Origin: a virus
Virus record (IMG/VR): IMGVR_UViG_3300025030_000306
Coordinates: 1 to 33,694 of that record
Direction: 5' to 3' (one strand)
Length of the DNA: 33,694 nucleotides
Made by a program: the position numbers and the translations under genes. This document shows, piece by piece, positions 1-9,700 of this stretch. Within the stretch, counting starts at the first letter, position 1. Each line of letters opens with the position of its first letter. Under the pieces are notes generated by a model. The model was not told the DNA's origin and made no database searches. It was given only the letters and a program-made list of their open reading frames with translations.

Positions 1-148
1 TAGCACTATGCTTGATCTGGCCGCTGTTGAAAAGTCCAACGCTACCCTCGGCATGAAGGAAGTGTTTGGTAAGGAAGTGCTTACGTTCCGTGGCATCCCA
101 ATCAAGGAATGTGATGCTCTGCTCGAGACTGAAGACGTATTGACCTAA
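1..148 (+). CDS. Major capsid protein, C-terminal end (partial)
   Basis: The open frame enters from the left edge (first full codon at base 2) and stops at TAA 146-148, leaving 48 residues. The tail contains TFRGIPIKECDALLETE, which resembles the C-terminal signature (FRGIPIR..DAIL.TEA) of a common family of phage major capsid proteins that form the icosahedral shell. The next gene is a Bbp16-type capsid cement protein, which usually follows the capsid gene directly, so context agrees. Codons are mostly C- or G-ending, as expected of the most highly expressed virion gene. Only the end of the protein can be read, so the fold family is inferred. Confidence 0.72.
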   Translation, partial: STMLDLAAVEKSNATLGMKEVFGKEVLTFRGIPIKECDALLETEDVLT

Positions 149-181
149 TTAGTTACTTAACCCCTGAAAAGGAGTATTACA

Positions 182-538
182 ATGATTATTGACGCTTTGA
201 ATCTGTGGTATGACGACGCAGCGTACGACGCTTCCGTCACTGTTCTGGACCTGGGCACGACTCGCCCTGGTCCCGGTGAGCCCTATCGGTGTTTTATCAC
301 CTGCGCTAATGCTGATATGGCCGGCCTTACGGCTCTTACCGTTACCGATGGTGCAACCAATGCGGCAGCTGATGGCCACAAAGTTTATACCCTTTTGGCG
401 GCTACCTTGAACCTTGGCACGTTCTTCTTCGAACTATCTCCGGACACTGCTCGGTACGTAAAACTGGCTCTCACTGGCGCCAGCGCTGGTACGGGTATCA
501 CTGCTGGTCTCGTCACCGGCCAGCAGACTAACCGGTAA
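182..538 (+). CDS. Bbp16-family capsid cement (decoration) protein
   Basis: A 118-residue protein beginning MIIDALNLWYDDAAYDASVT, then VLDLGTTRPGPGEPYR, with alternating small and hydrophobic residues and Thr/Ala/Gly-rich strands typical of a small beta-sandwich. It resembles the Bbp16 cement protein of Bordetella phage BPP-1, which binds the capsid exterior and stabilises the expanded shell. The start has a good ribosome binding site (AAGGAG, 171-176). It lies 33 bases after the capsid gene, the usual position, and shares its GC-rich optimal codons, implying strong expression. A strong hairpin follows at 551-576. Assignment rests on recalled family features and position. Confidence 0.75.
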   Translation: MIIDALNLWYDDAAYDASVTVLDLGTTRPGPGEPYRCFITCANADMAGLTALTVTDGATNAAADGHKVYTLLAATLNLGTFFFELSPDTARYVKLALTGASAGTGITAGLVTGQQTNR

Positions 539-550
539 TAAAACTAACCG

Positions 551-576
551 AGGAGGGGGATTAAGTTCCCCCTCCT
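551..576 (+). terminator. Strong 10-bp hairpin after the cement gene
   Basis: AGGAGGGGGA (551-560) pairs perfectly with TCCCCCTCCT (567-576) around a 6-base loop. Only three T residues follow before the next gene's ribosome binding site at 579-583, so this may be an attenuating (leaky) terminator or an mRNA-stabilising 3' hairpin that sets high expression of capsid and cement apart from the downstream genes. Confidence 0.6.
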
Positions 577-588
577 TTGGAGGATAAA

Positions 589-969
589 ATGGCTGAACCA
601 GGAACAAAAGAAGCGCCTAAGGCGCTAGTAGCAATTAAAGTACCGCCAGTAAAACAGTACGTATGTACTCGTGATTGTTTTATGAAGCATGAGACAGAAC
701 GCGCAGTACGCTATAAACCCGGTCAGGTAGCTAATTTCAAAGAGGCTCCTAAATTTCATTTCTCAGCTGTGAGTGAGATTGAGGTTGATTTTGCTACAGC
801 CTCTGAAGAAGTGCTTACTGCAAGTACTTCTTGGACCCATGATGACCTTGTAGCATTCGCTAAGGAGACCTACAATATTAACCTTGCGAAATCAGCGAGT
901 AAAGAGACTCTTATCAAAGAGTTCATTGACGCTCGATTCCGTAACGTGGATATAAAGCATGGCCGCTAA
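589..969 (+). CDS. Head-completion region protein of unknown function with C-terminal HeH/LEM-like helices
   Basis: A 126-residue protein. ATG 589 is preceded by GGAGG at 579-583; an in-frame TTG at 577 lacks such spacing and is rejected. The first ~25 residues are Ala/Lys/Pro rich and flexible. The middle has a small beta-type segment (YVCTRDCFMKHETERAVRYK) common in phage proteins sited between capsid and tail genes. The last ~40 residues (THDDLVAFAKETYNINLAKS and onward, then LIKEFIDARF) look like a helix-extension-helix (HeH/LEM) unit. It may help head-tail joining, as position suggests, but no specific role can be assigned. It overlaps the next gene by 11 bases. Confidence 0.6.
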   Translation: MAEPGTKEAPKALVAIKVPPVKQYVCTRDCFMKHETERAVRYKPGQVANFKEAPKFHFSAVSEIEVDFATASEEVLTASTSWTHDDLVAFAKETYNINLAKSASKETLIKEFIDARFRNVDIKHGR

Positions 970-1555
970 CAGCGATATAAGAATGTGCAATATGGCCCTA
1001 GCTAAGCTAGGTGGGGCCCTCATTACTGATTTTGATGAGGGCACTAAAGCCTCCAGATTGTGCAAAGTATTGTACCCGATGCTCCGGGATGAACTCATCT
1101 CGGAGCACTCGTGGTCTTGTATGCGCAAAGTAGCTGTGTTGAGTCTTCTTGACGCTGAGAGCGACATAGGCACATACGTGTATCAGTTGCCCGCGGACTG
1201 TATACTGCCTATAGACCTCCTCCCATTGGGCAGTGTAGACGCCTGGCACTTGGTTGGTAGCACAGTAGTAACCAATGTAGCCGATGCATCTCTTATTTAT
1301 ACCTATAGTAACACGAACCCTGAGACTTTTAACTGGCCTTTTATGCGGGCTTTAATAAGCAGACTCATCGTGTACTTGGCTCCTGGCATAAAAGGTGATT
1401 CTGAGTCCGTTGAGAAACTTACTAAAGAAGCTGAGGCTAGAGTAGCCTTAGCTAAAACAGACGATGCTAACATCGGTAGTGAATATACTTATGCCGATAA
1501 CGATGCTAACAATGACACATTTGTGAACCCAGATGGCTCAGTTACATCGGCTTAA
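959..1555 (+). CDS. Tail tubular protein A (gp11-like head-tail adaptor/gatekeeper)
   Basis: A 198-residue protein with the family's usual opening: MAANSDIRMCNMALAKLGGA, then an acidic turn (DFDEGTKASRLCKVLYPMLR) and a DELISEHSWSCMRK segment. This pattern (N.AL..lG...I.s.de.s..a..c...Y...rd..L..~~W.fa) belongs to T7 gp11/P22 gp4-type tail adaptors, which form a dodecameric ring beneath the portal and hold packaged DNA in. Length is normal. It lies immediately before tail tubular protein B, with a 23-base overlap, the standard podovirus order. Confidence 0.82.
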   Translation: MAANSDIRMCNMALAKLGGALITDFDEGTKASRLCKVLYPMLRDELISEHSWSCMRKVAVLSLLDAESDIGTYVYQLPADCILPIDLLPLGSVDAWHLVGSTVVTNVADASLIYTYSNTNPETFNWPFMRALISRLIVYLAPGIKGDSESVEKLTKEAEARVALAKTDDANIGSEYTYADNDANNDTFVNPDGSVTSA

Positions 1556-4028
1556 ACAAAATTTTACAGCTGGAGTTCTATCCCCGTCATTGGGACTCCG
1601 TACTGATTTAGATCGGTATAAGAATGGCTGTAAAACTCTCACAAATATGTATGTTAAGTCCCAGGGGCCTGCTGTACGGCGCCCAGGACTCGAGTTTATA
1701 TACGACCTTGGTGAATATGATTCAATTAGTTGGACTAGGCGCCCAAGGATAGTTCCCTTTGTATTTGGTACTAATGAGGCCTTCGTACTAGTATTTGTAC
1801 CTAAACTTGGTGAAGCTTACTACACAATATATGTAGCCAACTCTGAGGGTTTAGTAACAGACTCCGAGGGAGACCCTGTTTTAGTTATTCCTGAGTCAGA
1901 TAAGGCCGCCACTTGGGCGGTAGGCACTGCTTACACTCTATCAGATTATGTAGTACCAATTACCACAAATGGCTATTATTATAAATGTGTAGATGCAGGC
2001 ACTTCTCATGCAACTACTGAACCTACATGGCCAACGGGGACAGGATCAAGAGTAACTGATAACGGAGCTATTTGGTTGAATATGGGAGCAGTTACAGCCC
2101 CTATTGACTCTAATGAGCCCGGACTTCAGTATACACAAGTTGGAGACATAATCTATGTAGCTTTTGCAAGTGGATCTAGGTCCCCTATAGAAATAAAAAG
2201 GAAAAACACGGCCGGCACTGTTTGGGAGTACTTAGAAGTTCCTTTTGACAATTACCCTCAGCAGCCCGGAGGCATATTTACCACTTCATGTTCTGGAGTT
2301 ACTCCAGCTAACCAAGCTAAATGCGAAAAATACGAGGGCACCTGGGTAACTGGAGGAACTTGTGCCAGTTATGTGATTGAAGACTCAGCCGATTGCACAA
2401 CTGCAGATGGCATCTGGATAGCTGAATGCAGGAACTACAGGATATTTGACGAGTTATCATGTAATGAAGCGGGTGGTCGTTGGGTAGCCCAGCCTATTTC
2501 TACACAGTTTCCATACGGCGGAGACTGTAGAGGAGAGATAATTCCTAGCGAAACTCTTTGCGAGAATATGATTTATTTAGGCCAGTGGTACGAGGCCTGT
2601 GAAGCATTTAAAATTGATAACCAAAGCGACTGTGAGACTCTTACAGGAACCTGGACAGCTAGTACCCCTTATTGTCAAACCTGGAAGATTAGGACTAAAA
2701 CTGACTGCCTGAAAGAAGGCGGTACTTGGGACCCTAAAGGTTCTAAGCCTTGGTGGGGATCAAATTTAGGCTGGCCTACTACTGTGTCTGCATACCAGCA
2801 ACGACTAGCATTCGGCAGTACATGGAAACGGCCTCAGACTATATGGCTCTCTGCGATTCAGGACTTGTATAACTTTAACACTAGCCCTGGAGATAACGGG
2901 TTAGTAGCAGACCAGGCTATGGCGTTCACCTTAGCTAGTGAAGACCAGAATGCTATTAGGTGGATGAAAGCTACCCGTTCACTTCTGGTAGGCACCTATG
3001 GTGATGAATGGACTATTGACGGGGGCATTAGCAACGCTATTACTCCTACAAATATTATGGCTCTCCGCCATACTAATCAAGGGAGTGAGAGGGTCCAACC
3101 CTTACTTATCGGGCCTGCTGTATTGTTCGTTGAGCGTCTTGGTCGTATTGTCAATGAGCTTGTATACGACTATAATTACCAGAGTTATAAAGTTAATGAT
3201 ATGACGGTATTAGCTCCTCATCTTACCGAGGAGAACTCTATAGTTGATTGGGCCTTTCAGCAGACGCCTAATTCAATTGTATGGGCGATACGTGACGATG
3301 GTACGTTACTAGGACTTACTTACCAGAGAGAACAAAAAGTTGTAGCCTGGCATAATCATAATACCGCAGGATACTTCATGTCTATCGGGGCTACTCCAGG
3401 AAAGAATAGGGAAACTGATATCTGGGTAGTAGTAGCCAGGCTGAGTGGAATAGAAGGAAATGGCTCTTGGTGCCTAGAAAAATTGCAGACTGAGTTCCGA
3501 GGAACAGACACTATGGATAGCCTGTTCTTAGACAGCCACACCATAGTTTTAAATCCAGAGTCATTAACGTTCACGGAGACTCGATTCGCTGGTAAGACTG
3601 TTCATGCTATTTGTGACGGTATAGTTCACGCGCCAGTAGTGGCGGATAGCTCGGGTGTATTTACATTAAGCTTTGGCACAAGTAAGGTTGTGTATGGCTT
3701 ACAGTACATATCTGAACTTATACCTGAGCTGCTGGAACAAGAATTACGAGATGGCACTTCCATGGGCCGTACTCAACGTATAGTTGATGTGAATGTATTA
3801 TTCAGTAATTCTGTAGGTATGAAGATAGGTGATGGTACTTACTATGAGGATGTGCAGGCTAGAGATGCTTCACAAGATGTGAATACACAGCCTACAACGT
3901 TCTCAGGATACCATACAATTAATTTTCCTGAAGGGTATGATTCAGACCCAAGTATAAGCATTATTCAAGAAAAACCACTGCCTCTTACCGTAATAGGCCT
4001 AGTAGATACCGTGGAGGTAAATAAATAA
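1533..4028 (+). CDS. Tail tubular protein B (tail nozzle, T7 gp12-like) with Cys-rich repeat insertion
   Basis: An 831-residue protein. The N-terminus carries the nozzle family signature: QNFTAGVLSPSLGLRTDLDR, then KNGCKTLTNMYVKSQGPAVR and RRPGLEFI. The nozzle closes the end of the short tail and carries the fibres. Residues ~127-190 resemble a small carbohydrate-binding module (WAVGTAYTLSDYV, YYYKC). Residues ~253-403 form an unusual block of six cysteine-rich repeats (about C-x8-10-C-x4-5-G-x-W-x3-9-C), after which the typical nozzle core resumes with WPTTVSAYQQRLAFGST. The remaining C-terminal part is normal for the family. It starts inside the preceding gene and shares one base with the next start (TAATG). 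Confidence 0.88.
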   Translation: MAQLHRLKQNFTAGVLSPSLGLRTDLDRYKNGCKTLTNMYVKSQGPAVRRPGLEFIYDLGEYDSISWTRRPRIVPFVFGTNEAFVLVFVPKLGEAYYTIYVANSEGLVTDSEGDPVLVIPESDKAATWAVGTAYTLSDYVVPITTNGYYYKCVDAGTSHATTEPTWPTGTGSRVTDNGAIWLNMGAVTAPIDSNEPGLQYTQVGDIIYVAFASGSRSPIEIKRKNTAGTVWEYLEVPFDNYPQQPGGIFTTSCSGVTPANQAKCEKYEGTWVTGGTCASYVIEDSADCTTADGIWIAECRNYRIFDELSCNEAGGRWVAQPISTQFPYGGDCRGEIIPSETLCENMIYLGQWYEACEAFKIDNQSDCETLTGTWTASTPYCQTWKIRTKTDCLKEGGTWDPKGSKPWWGSNLGWPTTVSAYQQRLAFGSTWKRPQTIWLSAIQDLYNFNTSPGDNGLVADQAMAFTLASEDQNAIRWMKATRSLLVGTYGDEWTIDGGISNAITPTNIMALRHTNQGSERVQPLLIGPAVLFVERLGRIVNELVYDYNYQSYKVNDMTVLAPHLTEENSIVDWAFQQTPNSIVWAIRDDGTLLGLTYQREQKVVAWHNHNTAGYFMSIGATPGKNRETDIWVVVARLSGIEGNGSWCLEKLQTEFRGTDTMDSLFLDSHTIVLNPESLTFTETRFAGKTVHAICDGIVHAPVVADSSGVFTLSFGTSKVVYGLQYISELIPELLEQELRDGTSMGRTQRIVDVNVLFSNSVGMKIGDGTYYEDVQARDASQDVNTQPTTFSGYHTINFPEGYDSDPSISIIQEKPLPLTVIGLVDTVEVNK
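2289..2743 (+). repeat. Six coding cysteine-rich repeats within the nozzle gene
   Basis: Protein residues ~253-403 contain six degenerate units of 22-30 residues. Cores include AKCEKYEGTWVTGGTC, ADCTTADGIWIAEC, LSCNEAGGRWVAQ, TLCENMIYLGQWYEAC, SDCETLTGTWTASTPYC and TDCLKEGGTWDPKG. The conserved residues are paired Cys plus Gly-x-Trp, suggesting small disulfide- or metal-stabilised loops. DNA-level identity between units is low, so the repeat is old or under protein-level selection. Confidence 0.75.
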
Positions 4029-4969
4029 TGGCTTGGCCTCTTGTAATAATGGCTGCAAGCGCTATATACAGCGGGATATCCTCATATTCTCAAGGGCGGG
4101 CTAATTCCAGGGCAGCCCAGGCTTACGCTGATTGGAATGCCACAAATTTAATGGTATTTGGTACTTGGCAGGCTGACGCGATAACCAAGTTCTCTAGGTT
4201 TAATGCCGAGTTAACTTTAAGAGGTGCGGCTGCTAACGCAGGGAATGCTTTAGCAGTGGCCCAGTACAACGCGGACTTACAAGACCTCGTAGCCGAACAT
4301 AACTCCACATTGTTATTGGATGAAGCCACTGGTGTATGGAAAGCCGAAAAACTGGATGAAAAAATCCTCGATCAAAAAATTGCACAGATAGCCGGGGAAC
4401 AGATAGCTGGATTCGCGGCTTCCAATGTTATAACAAATGAGGGCACTCCTCTTGAAGCCGTCCTTGACACTAAAACTCAAGGAGAATTTGAACGGCACAT
4501 CATGAGGTATAACGCCGATGAGCAAGCTCGTACTCTTCTTAATGCCGCAACTCAAGGAGAGTGGGAGGCAGACTTAGCTGGAAGTCAGATGGTCTACGAA
4601 GCTGAGATGGCTGGAATGAATGCCATGAATAGCGCAAGAGTAACCGCAGCTGGCATGCTAGCCCAGGGTAAATATGACGCCATTATGGCGAAGTACGGGG
4701 CTTCTCAAAATGCCCAAAAAGTAGGTATTGAGGGCTCTTTTCAGGCTAGTCAGTATTCTAGAGCTGGTAGTCAGGCTCTGGTATCCAGTTTATTTAATGC
4801 CGCTTCTACAGTAGTTAGCGCATCTGGAAGGTCATATGTTCCTAGTACTAGCGGGTTATCGGGTTCTGGATCCAGTTACAACTATAACCCCGTGGCCTCT
4901 AATACCAGTAATTTTATGTCTAATTACAGTTTTTATAACACCAACTATGGTTCGTTGCTTACTAACTAG
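4028..4969 (+). CDS. Internal virion protein (T7 gp14-like)
   Basis: A 313-residue protein with a hydrophobic N-terminus (MAWPLVIMAASAIYSGISSY) followed by a long Ala/Asn/Gln-rich helical region with recurring RAAQAYADWNATN and AQYNADLQDL type heptads. The C-terminus is Ser/Gly/Asn/Tyr rich and probably disordered. This layout matches T7 gp14-type core proteins, which are packaged inside the capsid and ejected into the host envelope to extend the DNA channel. It follows the nozzle gene and precedes two larger internal proteins, the same order as T7 gp12-gp14-gp15-gp16. Stop and start codons overlap by TAATG at 4026-4030. Confidence 0.75.
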   Translation: MAWPLVIMAASAIYSGISSYSQGRANSRAAQAYADWNATNLMVFGTWQADAITKFSRFNAELTLRGAAANAGNALAVAQYNADLQDLVAEHNSTLLLDEATGVWKAEKLDEKILDQKIAQIAGEQIAGFAASNVITNEGTPLEAVLDTKTQGEFERHIMRYNADEQARTLLNAATQGEWEADLAGSQMVYEAEMAGMNAMNSARVTAAGMLAQGKYDAIMAKYGASQNAQKVGIEGSFQASQYSRAGSQALVSSLFNAASTVVSASGRSYVPSTSGLSGSGSSYNYNPVASNTSNFMSNYSFYNTNYGSLLTN

Positions 4970-4971
4970 TT

Positions 4972-6756
4972 ATGCCTAAGATACCCGACAGTTATGCCGC
5001 GAGTTCTAGAGCGGTAGTAGTAGGCCAAAGGCCATTACAAGCTCGTCTACTCCAGCATTCTGGTGGCATGGATGTAGGCGGTGGTCACCTTAATCCTCGT
5101 ATAGGGGCTCATAATCCCATACAACTTGATGCCCCTATAGACAGGACTGATCCTACCGAGATAGGTCGAGCGGTAGGCGCCTTAGGCGAAACCTTATTTG
5201 ACACGTCCTTAAAGATGGCGGAAATGGATGCCGTCACTGAGGCTAAACGAGGAGAGATAGAATTACGGACTAAAATTAATGAGGTAATGTATGAGCGAGA
5301 AAACGCTCTGTTTACTAAGTCTGGTAAGGGCTTTATTGATTCAGTTGACGCAGCGAAAACTGAAATAGACCAGTACTGGAACCAAATAAAAGACTCTATG
5401 GGTGACAGAGCTAAGTCTCACTTCGTCCTTGAGGGCTTAGAAACCCGTAATACTGCTTTCGCCAGTATAGCTCATAGCTCAGTAGGGCATCGTAGGCAGT
5501 ATATTGAGGACACCTACGAGGCTTATAACGCCCAAGCACTGACCGAGATCGGCAATAGCTTTAGAGACCCCAAGAGGACTGTTGAGTTAATTAATAAGTA
5601 CTCTGATAAAATAGCTACTGAATTCCCCGGCCCTGATGGCCGCTTAAAGCAAGCCAAGTTCCAGAATCAAGCTTTTGAAGCCCTAATGAACCAGGCTGTT
5701 GTAGACGAAGAATTTGAGTTAGCTGATACTTACTTACAGTATGGCAAGGACGTCGTAAAGTTAGCCTCAGAGCATCCTGAAGAAGCTATTGGTCTATCCA
5801 TTGAGACCTTGACTAAGATGGAACAGACAGTAATTAGTGGCATGCGGGCTGCAAATGATCGGGCTGAGGTCATGGAGAACAGAGCTCAAGAGAACGCTAG
5901 AGAATCTAGGACTCAAGCGTACCTTGGGGCTGTTAGGGCTTTTTACACAGCCACTCCTGAAAAACGGGCATTAATGGAGGCTGGGGTTAAAGCACAATTA
6001 GCTACAGCTTCTACTAACCCACACAGTGCTGCACCTAACGTAGATACACTTATTGATACACTGTCATCTTTTAATACCATAAACAACCAAGATGGCGTGG
6101 ATGAGTCTTCTTCAGTATCCGCGGAGTATAAGGCTAATTGGGAAACATATGCTGGTAGACCTTACACCTATATGAAGGACCCGAGGCTCAAGCCAAAGGA
6201 TGTGGAAGAGATTGTTTCTTATATGAATACCCGCAAAGACGCGGAAACTAAAGAACTTGAGGGCCAAGCCAAGAGTACCATAGTAGCAGCCTTGCAAGTA
6301 AAAGGTCAATTTGATGACCAAGATACTGCTCAGAATTACGCCCTAGAAAAAGTTATGGCTATATACCGGGCTAAAATGCAGTCTGGTCTAGAAAAACTTA
6401 GGGCTAGTAATGTGCCTGAAGAAGCCAAACCGGCAACTATACGTGCTCTTCACTCACAAGTATTAAGTTCTGTATCTGAGCAGTTTGTGCCTTCTATTCC
6501 TGCGTCATCTAACGGCGAATTCCTGCCCGCCCTGGTTAATGGCTGGAAGTTTTCAGAAGAAGAAAAAGCAAACCCTGAGGCTCTTCAAGCCAAGGCTGAT
6601 GCGATGACTAGGGCCATAATATTCTCTGTAGACTCTGGTAATATGGATAGAGAAGAAGGTAACGCCCAGTTAGATATCTTAAACTTACATATTAAAACGT
6701 ACTCACAGGGCGTTTCTTCTGGGTATCTTAAAAATATTACTAAGGGCAAAAAGTAA
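4972..6756 (+). CDS. Internal virion/ejection protein (T7 gp15-position)
   Basis: A 594-residue soluble, mainly alpha-helical protein without signal peptide. The first ~75 residues are loop-like (RPLQARLLQHSGGMDVGGGH), then EIGRAVGALGETLFDTSLKM starts a long helical region rich in Glu, Lys and Gln. Similar proteins with an early GxAxxxLG.t stretch followed by helices are common in podoviruses between the gp14-like and the giant gp16-like genes and are thought to be ejected with the DNA. No enzymatic motif is visible. It begins two bases after the preceding stop and shares TAATG with the next gene. Confidence 0.65.
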   Translation: MPKIPDSYAASSRAVVVGQRPLQARLLQHSGGMDVGGGHLNPRIGAHNPIQLDAPIDRTDPTEIGRAVGALGETLFDTSLKMAEMDAVTEAKRGEIELRTKINEVMYERENALFTKSGKGFIDSVDAAKTEIDQYWNQIKDSMGDRAKSHFVLEGLETRNTAFASIAHSSVGHRRQYIEDTYEAYNAQALTEIGNSFRDPKRTVELINKYSDKIATEFPGPDGRLKQAKFQNQAFEALMNQAVVDEEFELADTYLQYGKDVVKLASEHPEEAIGLSIETLTKMEQTVISGMRAANDRAEVMENRAQENARESRTQAYLGAVRAFYTATPEKRALMEAGVKAQLATASTNPHSAAPNVDTLIDTLSSFNTINNQDGVDESSSVSAEYKANWETYAGRPYTYMKDPRLKPKDVEEIVSYMNTRKDAETKELEGQAKSTIVAALQVKGQFDDQDTAQNYALEKVMAIYRAKMQSGLEKLRASNVPEEAKPATIRALHSQVLSSVSEQFVPSIPASSNGEFLPALVNGWKFSEEEKANPEALQAKADAMTRAIIFSVDSGNMDREEGNAQLDILNLHIKTYSQGVSSGYLKNITKGKK

Positions 6757-9700
6757 TGGACGCTATTGAAATAGCCCGTCAAAGACTAGCTGAGAAAGAT
6801 GCTCAGCAAATGCCTATAGCCCCAGGAACACAAGAGGCCGCTCCGACTTCTACTCCGGCTACCCCTGTGCCAGCCCCTACAGGAGCTCCTGCATCTACTC
6901 CTACTGATAGTATGGACCAAGGATTAGACGCCTTGTACGCCCAGGATTATATGTACCAGAGGTACAGAAAAGAACTAGGCCTTACTCCACTTAACGCCAT
7001 TTCCAAGGTCGAGGAGGAGAAGAAGGCCGGAGTTGCTAGTGATAAGCCCTTAGAGTTCGCTACAGGCCCTGTAGAGATAGCCACAGCAGTATACGGCGGT
7101 AGTTCGGCATTCGGCTTAGGGACTAAAATGTTCTCTAAGCAGTTCCCTTCGTGGATGGCCCAGTTTGCCAAGTCATTTATTACGCCAAGTCGAGCTAAAA
7201 TGATTTCTACACTGACTGGCACTGCGACAAATACCTTCATTGCGTCGTACACAGATGAAATAGCAAAAGACCACCCCTGGGCAGCCTTTGGCGCAGACAT
7301 CGTTCTCAGTGCAGTATCCGGGGCTACTCTGGAAAGGGCGATCAATAAAACTCTATTCAATGCGGCTCGAGTAGCCGATGTAGAAGGGGATAAAGTTGCG
7401 TCAACATTGAAGCAGAGTTTCAAGACAATATACGGTAATCTTAAAGCCGGGAAATTTGAAGACCCTAATGTCCGAGAAGCCTTAAAGTACGCCATCACTG
7501 ATATAGAATCAAGTATACGTACAGGCAAAGTAAAACTTACTGATAAGAATATTGAAGCCCTTAACTTCCTTAAGACTCAAGTTCTTCGTACTGATGTAGT
7601 ACAGAGCATGGCTAAGTTTACTGGCATTTCTCCTACTGATGTTGAAAAACTTTTGCCTTCAGCACAAGGACAACCTTCCATAATAGGGGACGGTACGCCT
7701 AAAAGCACGGGGTCTATAGCTATAAAAAATGTGCCAGAGCCTGCATTTATAAGCCCGGCAAAAGTAAAAGAAGTATATAATTCTAATCCTGCAGAGGCTA
7801 CCAAGTACGTAGAAGAGTCTTTGCGTACTTTGTACAAGCAATCTGTGGCCGCTACTATAGGTGCTCAGCCTATAGTAGGCTTGACTCCTCAGCAAAACCT
7901 TAAAACTGGGGAGACCTTTATTCCTAAAATGGTTGAGGACGACTATCTCAAAGCTGCAGAGTACTTTGGGCACGTTGTAGATAACACTGTATCTCGTACA
8001 GACCAGCTAGATAATGCGGCTAAGTTCTTAACTGAGAAACTCGGTACTGGGTATTCTAAACATGCTCGGGCAGTAGTACATTACATGGGCACCCTTGAAG
8101 GCCTTGTTAAAAAGTATGATGGCACTCCTGATAGTGGTTTCTACAAGCGCCTGTACGAGAAGGCTAAAGTAATGCTGGTCGAGGGCGGTAAACAACGAAC
8201 ACAAGCCCAGAAAACCAATACAGATACTGGCACTAAGGTAATCACTAAGCTAGACCAGGCTGTAGAAAAGATTAATGGTTCCTTCCCGGATAACTTTAAG
8301 ATTAAAACTGCTGAAGGCCGAATATCCAATGTAAAAGCTACTGGTGGCAATACTGACCGAGTAATTGGAGAGTACGTTGATGATGTCTTAGGACAAAAAG
8401 TAACTGCATACCTCAATAACAAGGACAGCATAAAAGCAGAAACAATAGAGTGGTCAAAAACAGCCAAAGAGCTTATCCCTAAGTTAGCAGCTGAACTTAA
8501 AGCCGCTGACGGCAAATTCACTGAAAAGCATGTAGATAAGTGGCTAAACCAATTTAATGGTACTCCAGTTACTATGCCGGCAGGCAAAGAGGTTGTACCA
8601 GCTGTTTCTAAAGCAGAACCCAAACAGACTGCTGATTTACCATATCGCCAGGCCGATCCTGATATGCCCGAAGACTTCATGATGGTTAGTATCAGGCAAG
8701 ACCCTAATGTACGGCCTTTAGCTCGCACAGACACAGAATCTAGGGTACTGAGTGACGGGTCTAAAGTAGACCTGATTGATAATACCACTACTCGAGACAG
8801 ACAGGGAGCCATTGGTAAGACGTATGCTAGCGCCACAGATCCTAGTGACTTTACCGACGATAGATGGATTCCTCTGGAAAGGCAGCATTTTGTAGTCGAA
8901 CCTAAAGCCTTACCAGATGCAGTACCTCAGTTATTTGATCCAGCTATTAAAAGTATGGCTGATGCTACCAATACTTACACTACAGTACTTGAGAAAAATA
9001 AAAAGAACTTATCCTCCTTTTTTAACTTCTATGTAAACTGGGTACAGAAAGAAGGTCGAAAGAAAAAGGTTCCTCAGTTGACTAACCACTCATTAATGCG
9101 GTTAGCTGAGATAATGGGGCATCAAGATACTACAGACTTGACCTGGACGGCTCGTAAAACTGAAGCCATTGAGATTATTAAAAATAGACTTGGGTTATCT
9201 AATCCGGATAGTGACCTTAAATGGCTAACTAAGAATGAACAAGACTTAGCAATTATACTCCTTAAAACTCTCGATGATTTTGTTTACGAGGCCAAACGCC
9301 TTCAGTTAACGCCTTATAAAGCCGCAGCTAATGACCTAGTGCTATCTGTTCGTGGAGAGATAGAAGGAAAAGATTACGTAGGTAACAGATACCACGCGGA
9401 AAAAGCTCGTAGGGAAATGGGTCAATACGAGCCCACTGATGAATGGGACTCTAATGCCAATATAAACCGTGAAGAGGGCTACGGAGGCCCCCAGGGTATA
9501 GTGGGTCGGCCTAAGGAAGACGAACCACAATTTGGAGAAGAAGGGGCCAGCAGTGACAAGCGAGACCCATACTACAAAGTGGCCGATGAGTTAGATGAAG
9601 GAGTTGGCGGGTTCCAGGACGCTGAAGCTTCAGATGTGGCATCTAGTATAGAAAGAGAACTCGATGTTGTGGAACTTGTTCGTCTTGGTAAGTCACTTGA

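Noticed and set aside
551-576. Full rho-independent terminator after the cement gene
   Set aside because: The stem is strong but only three T residues follow, so it is recorded as a hairpin that may be only partly terminating.
6947-7528. 193-codon minus-strand frame inside the same gene
   Set aside because: Same reason: shadow of the coding strand, no recognisable motif.
8141-8836. 231-codon minus-strand frame inside the giant ejection gene
   Set aside because: It is antisense to a well-supported gene, with low-complexity Ser/Leu-rich sequence and no ribosome site or operon context.
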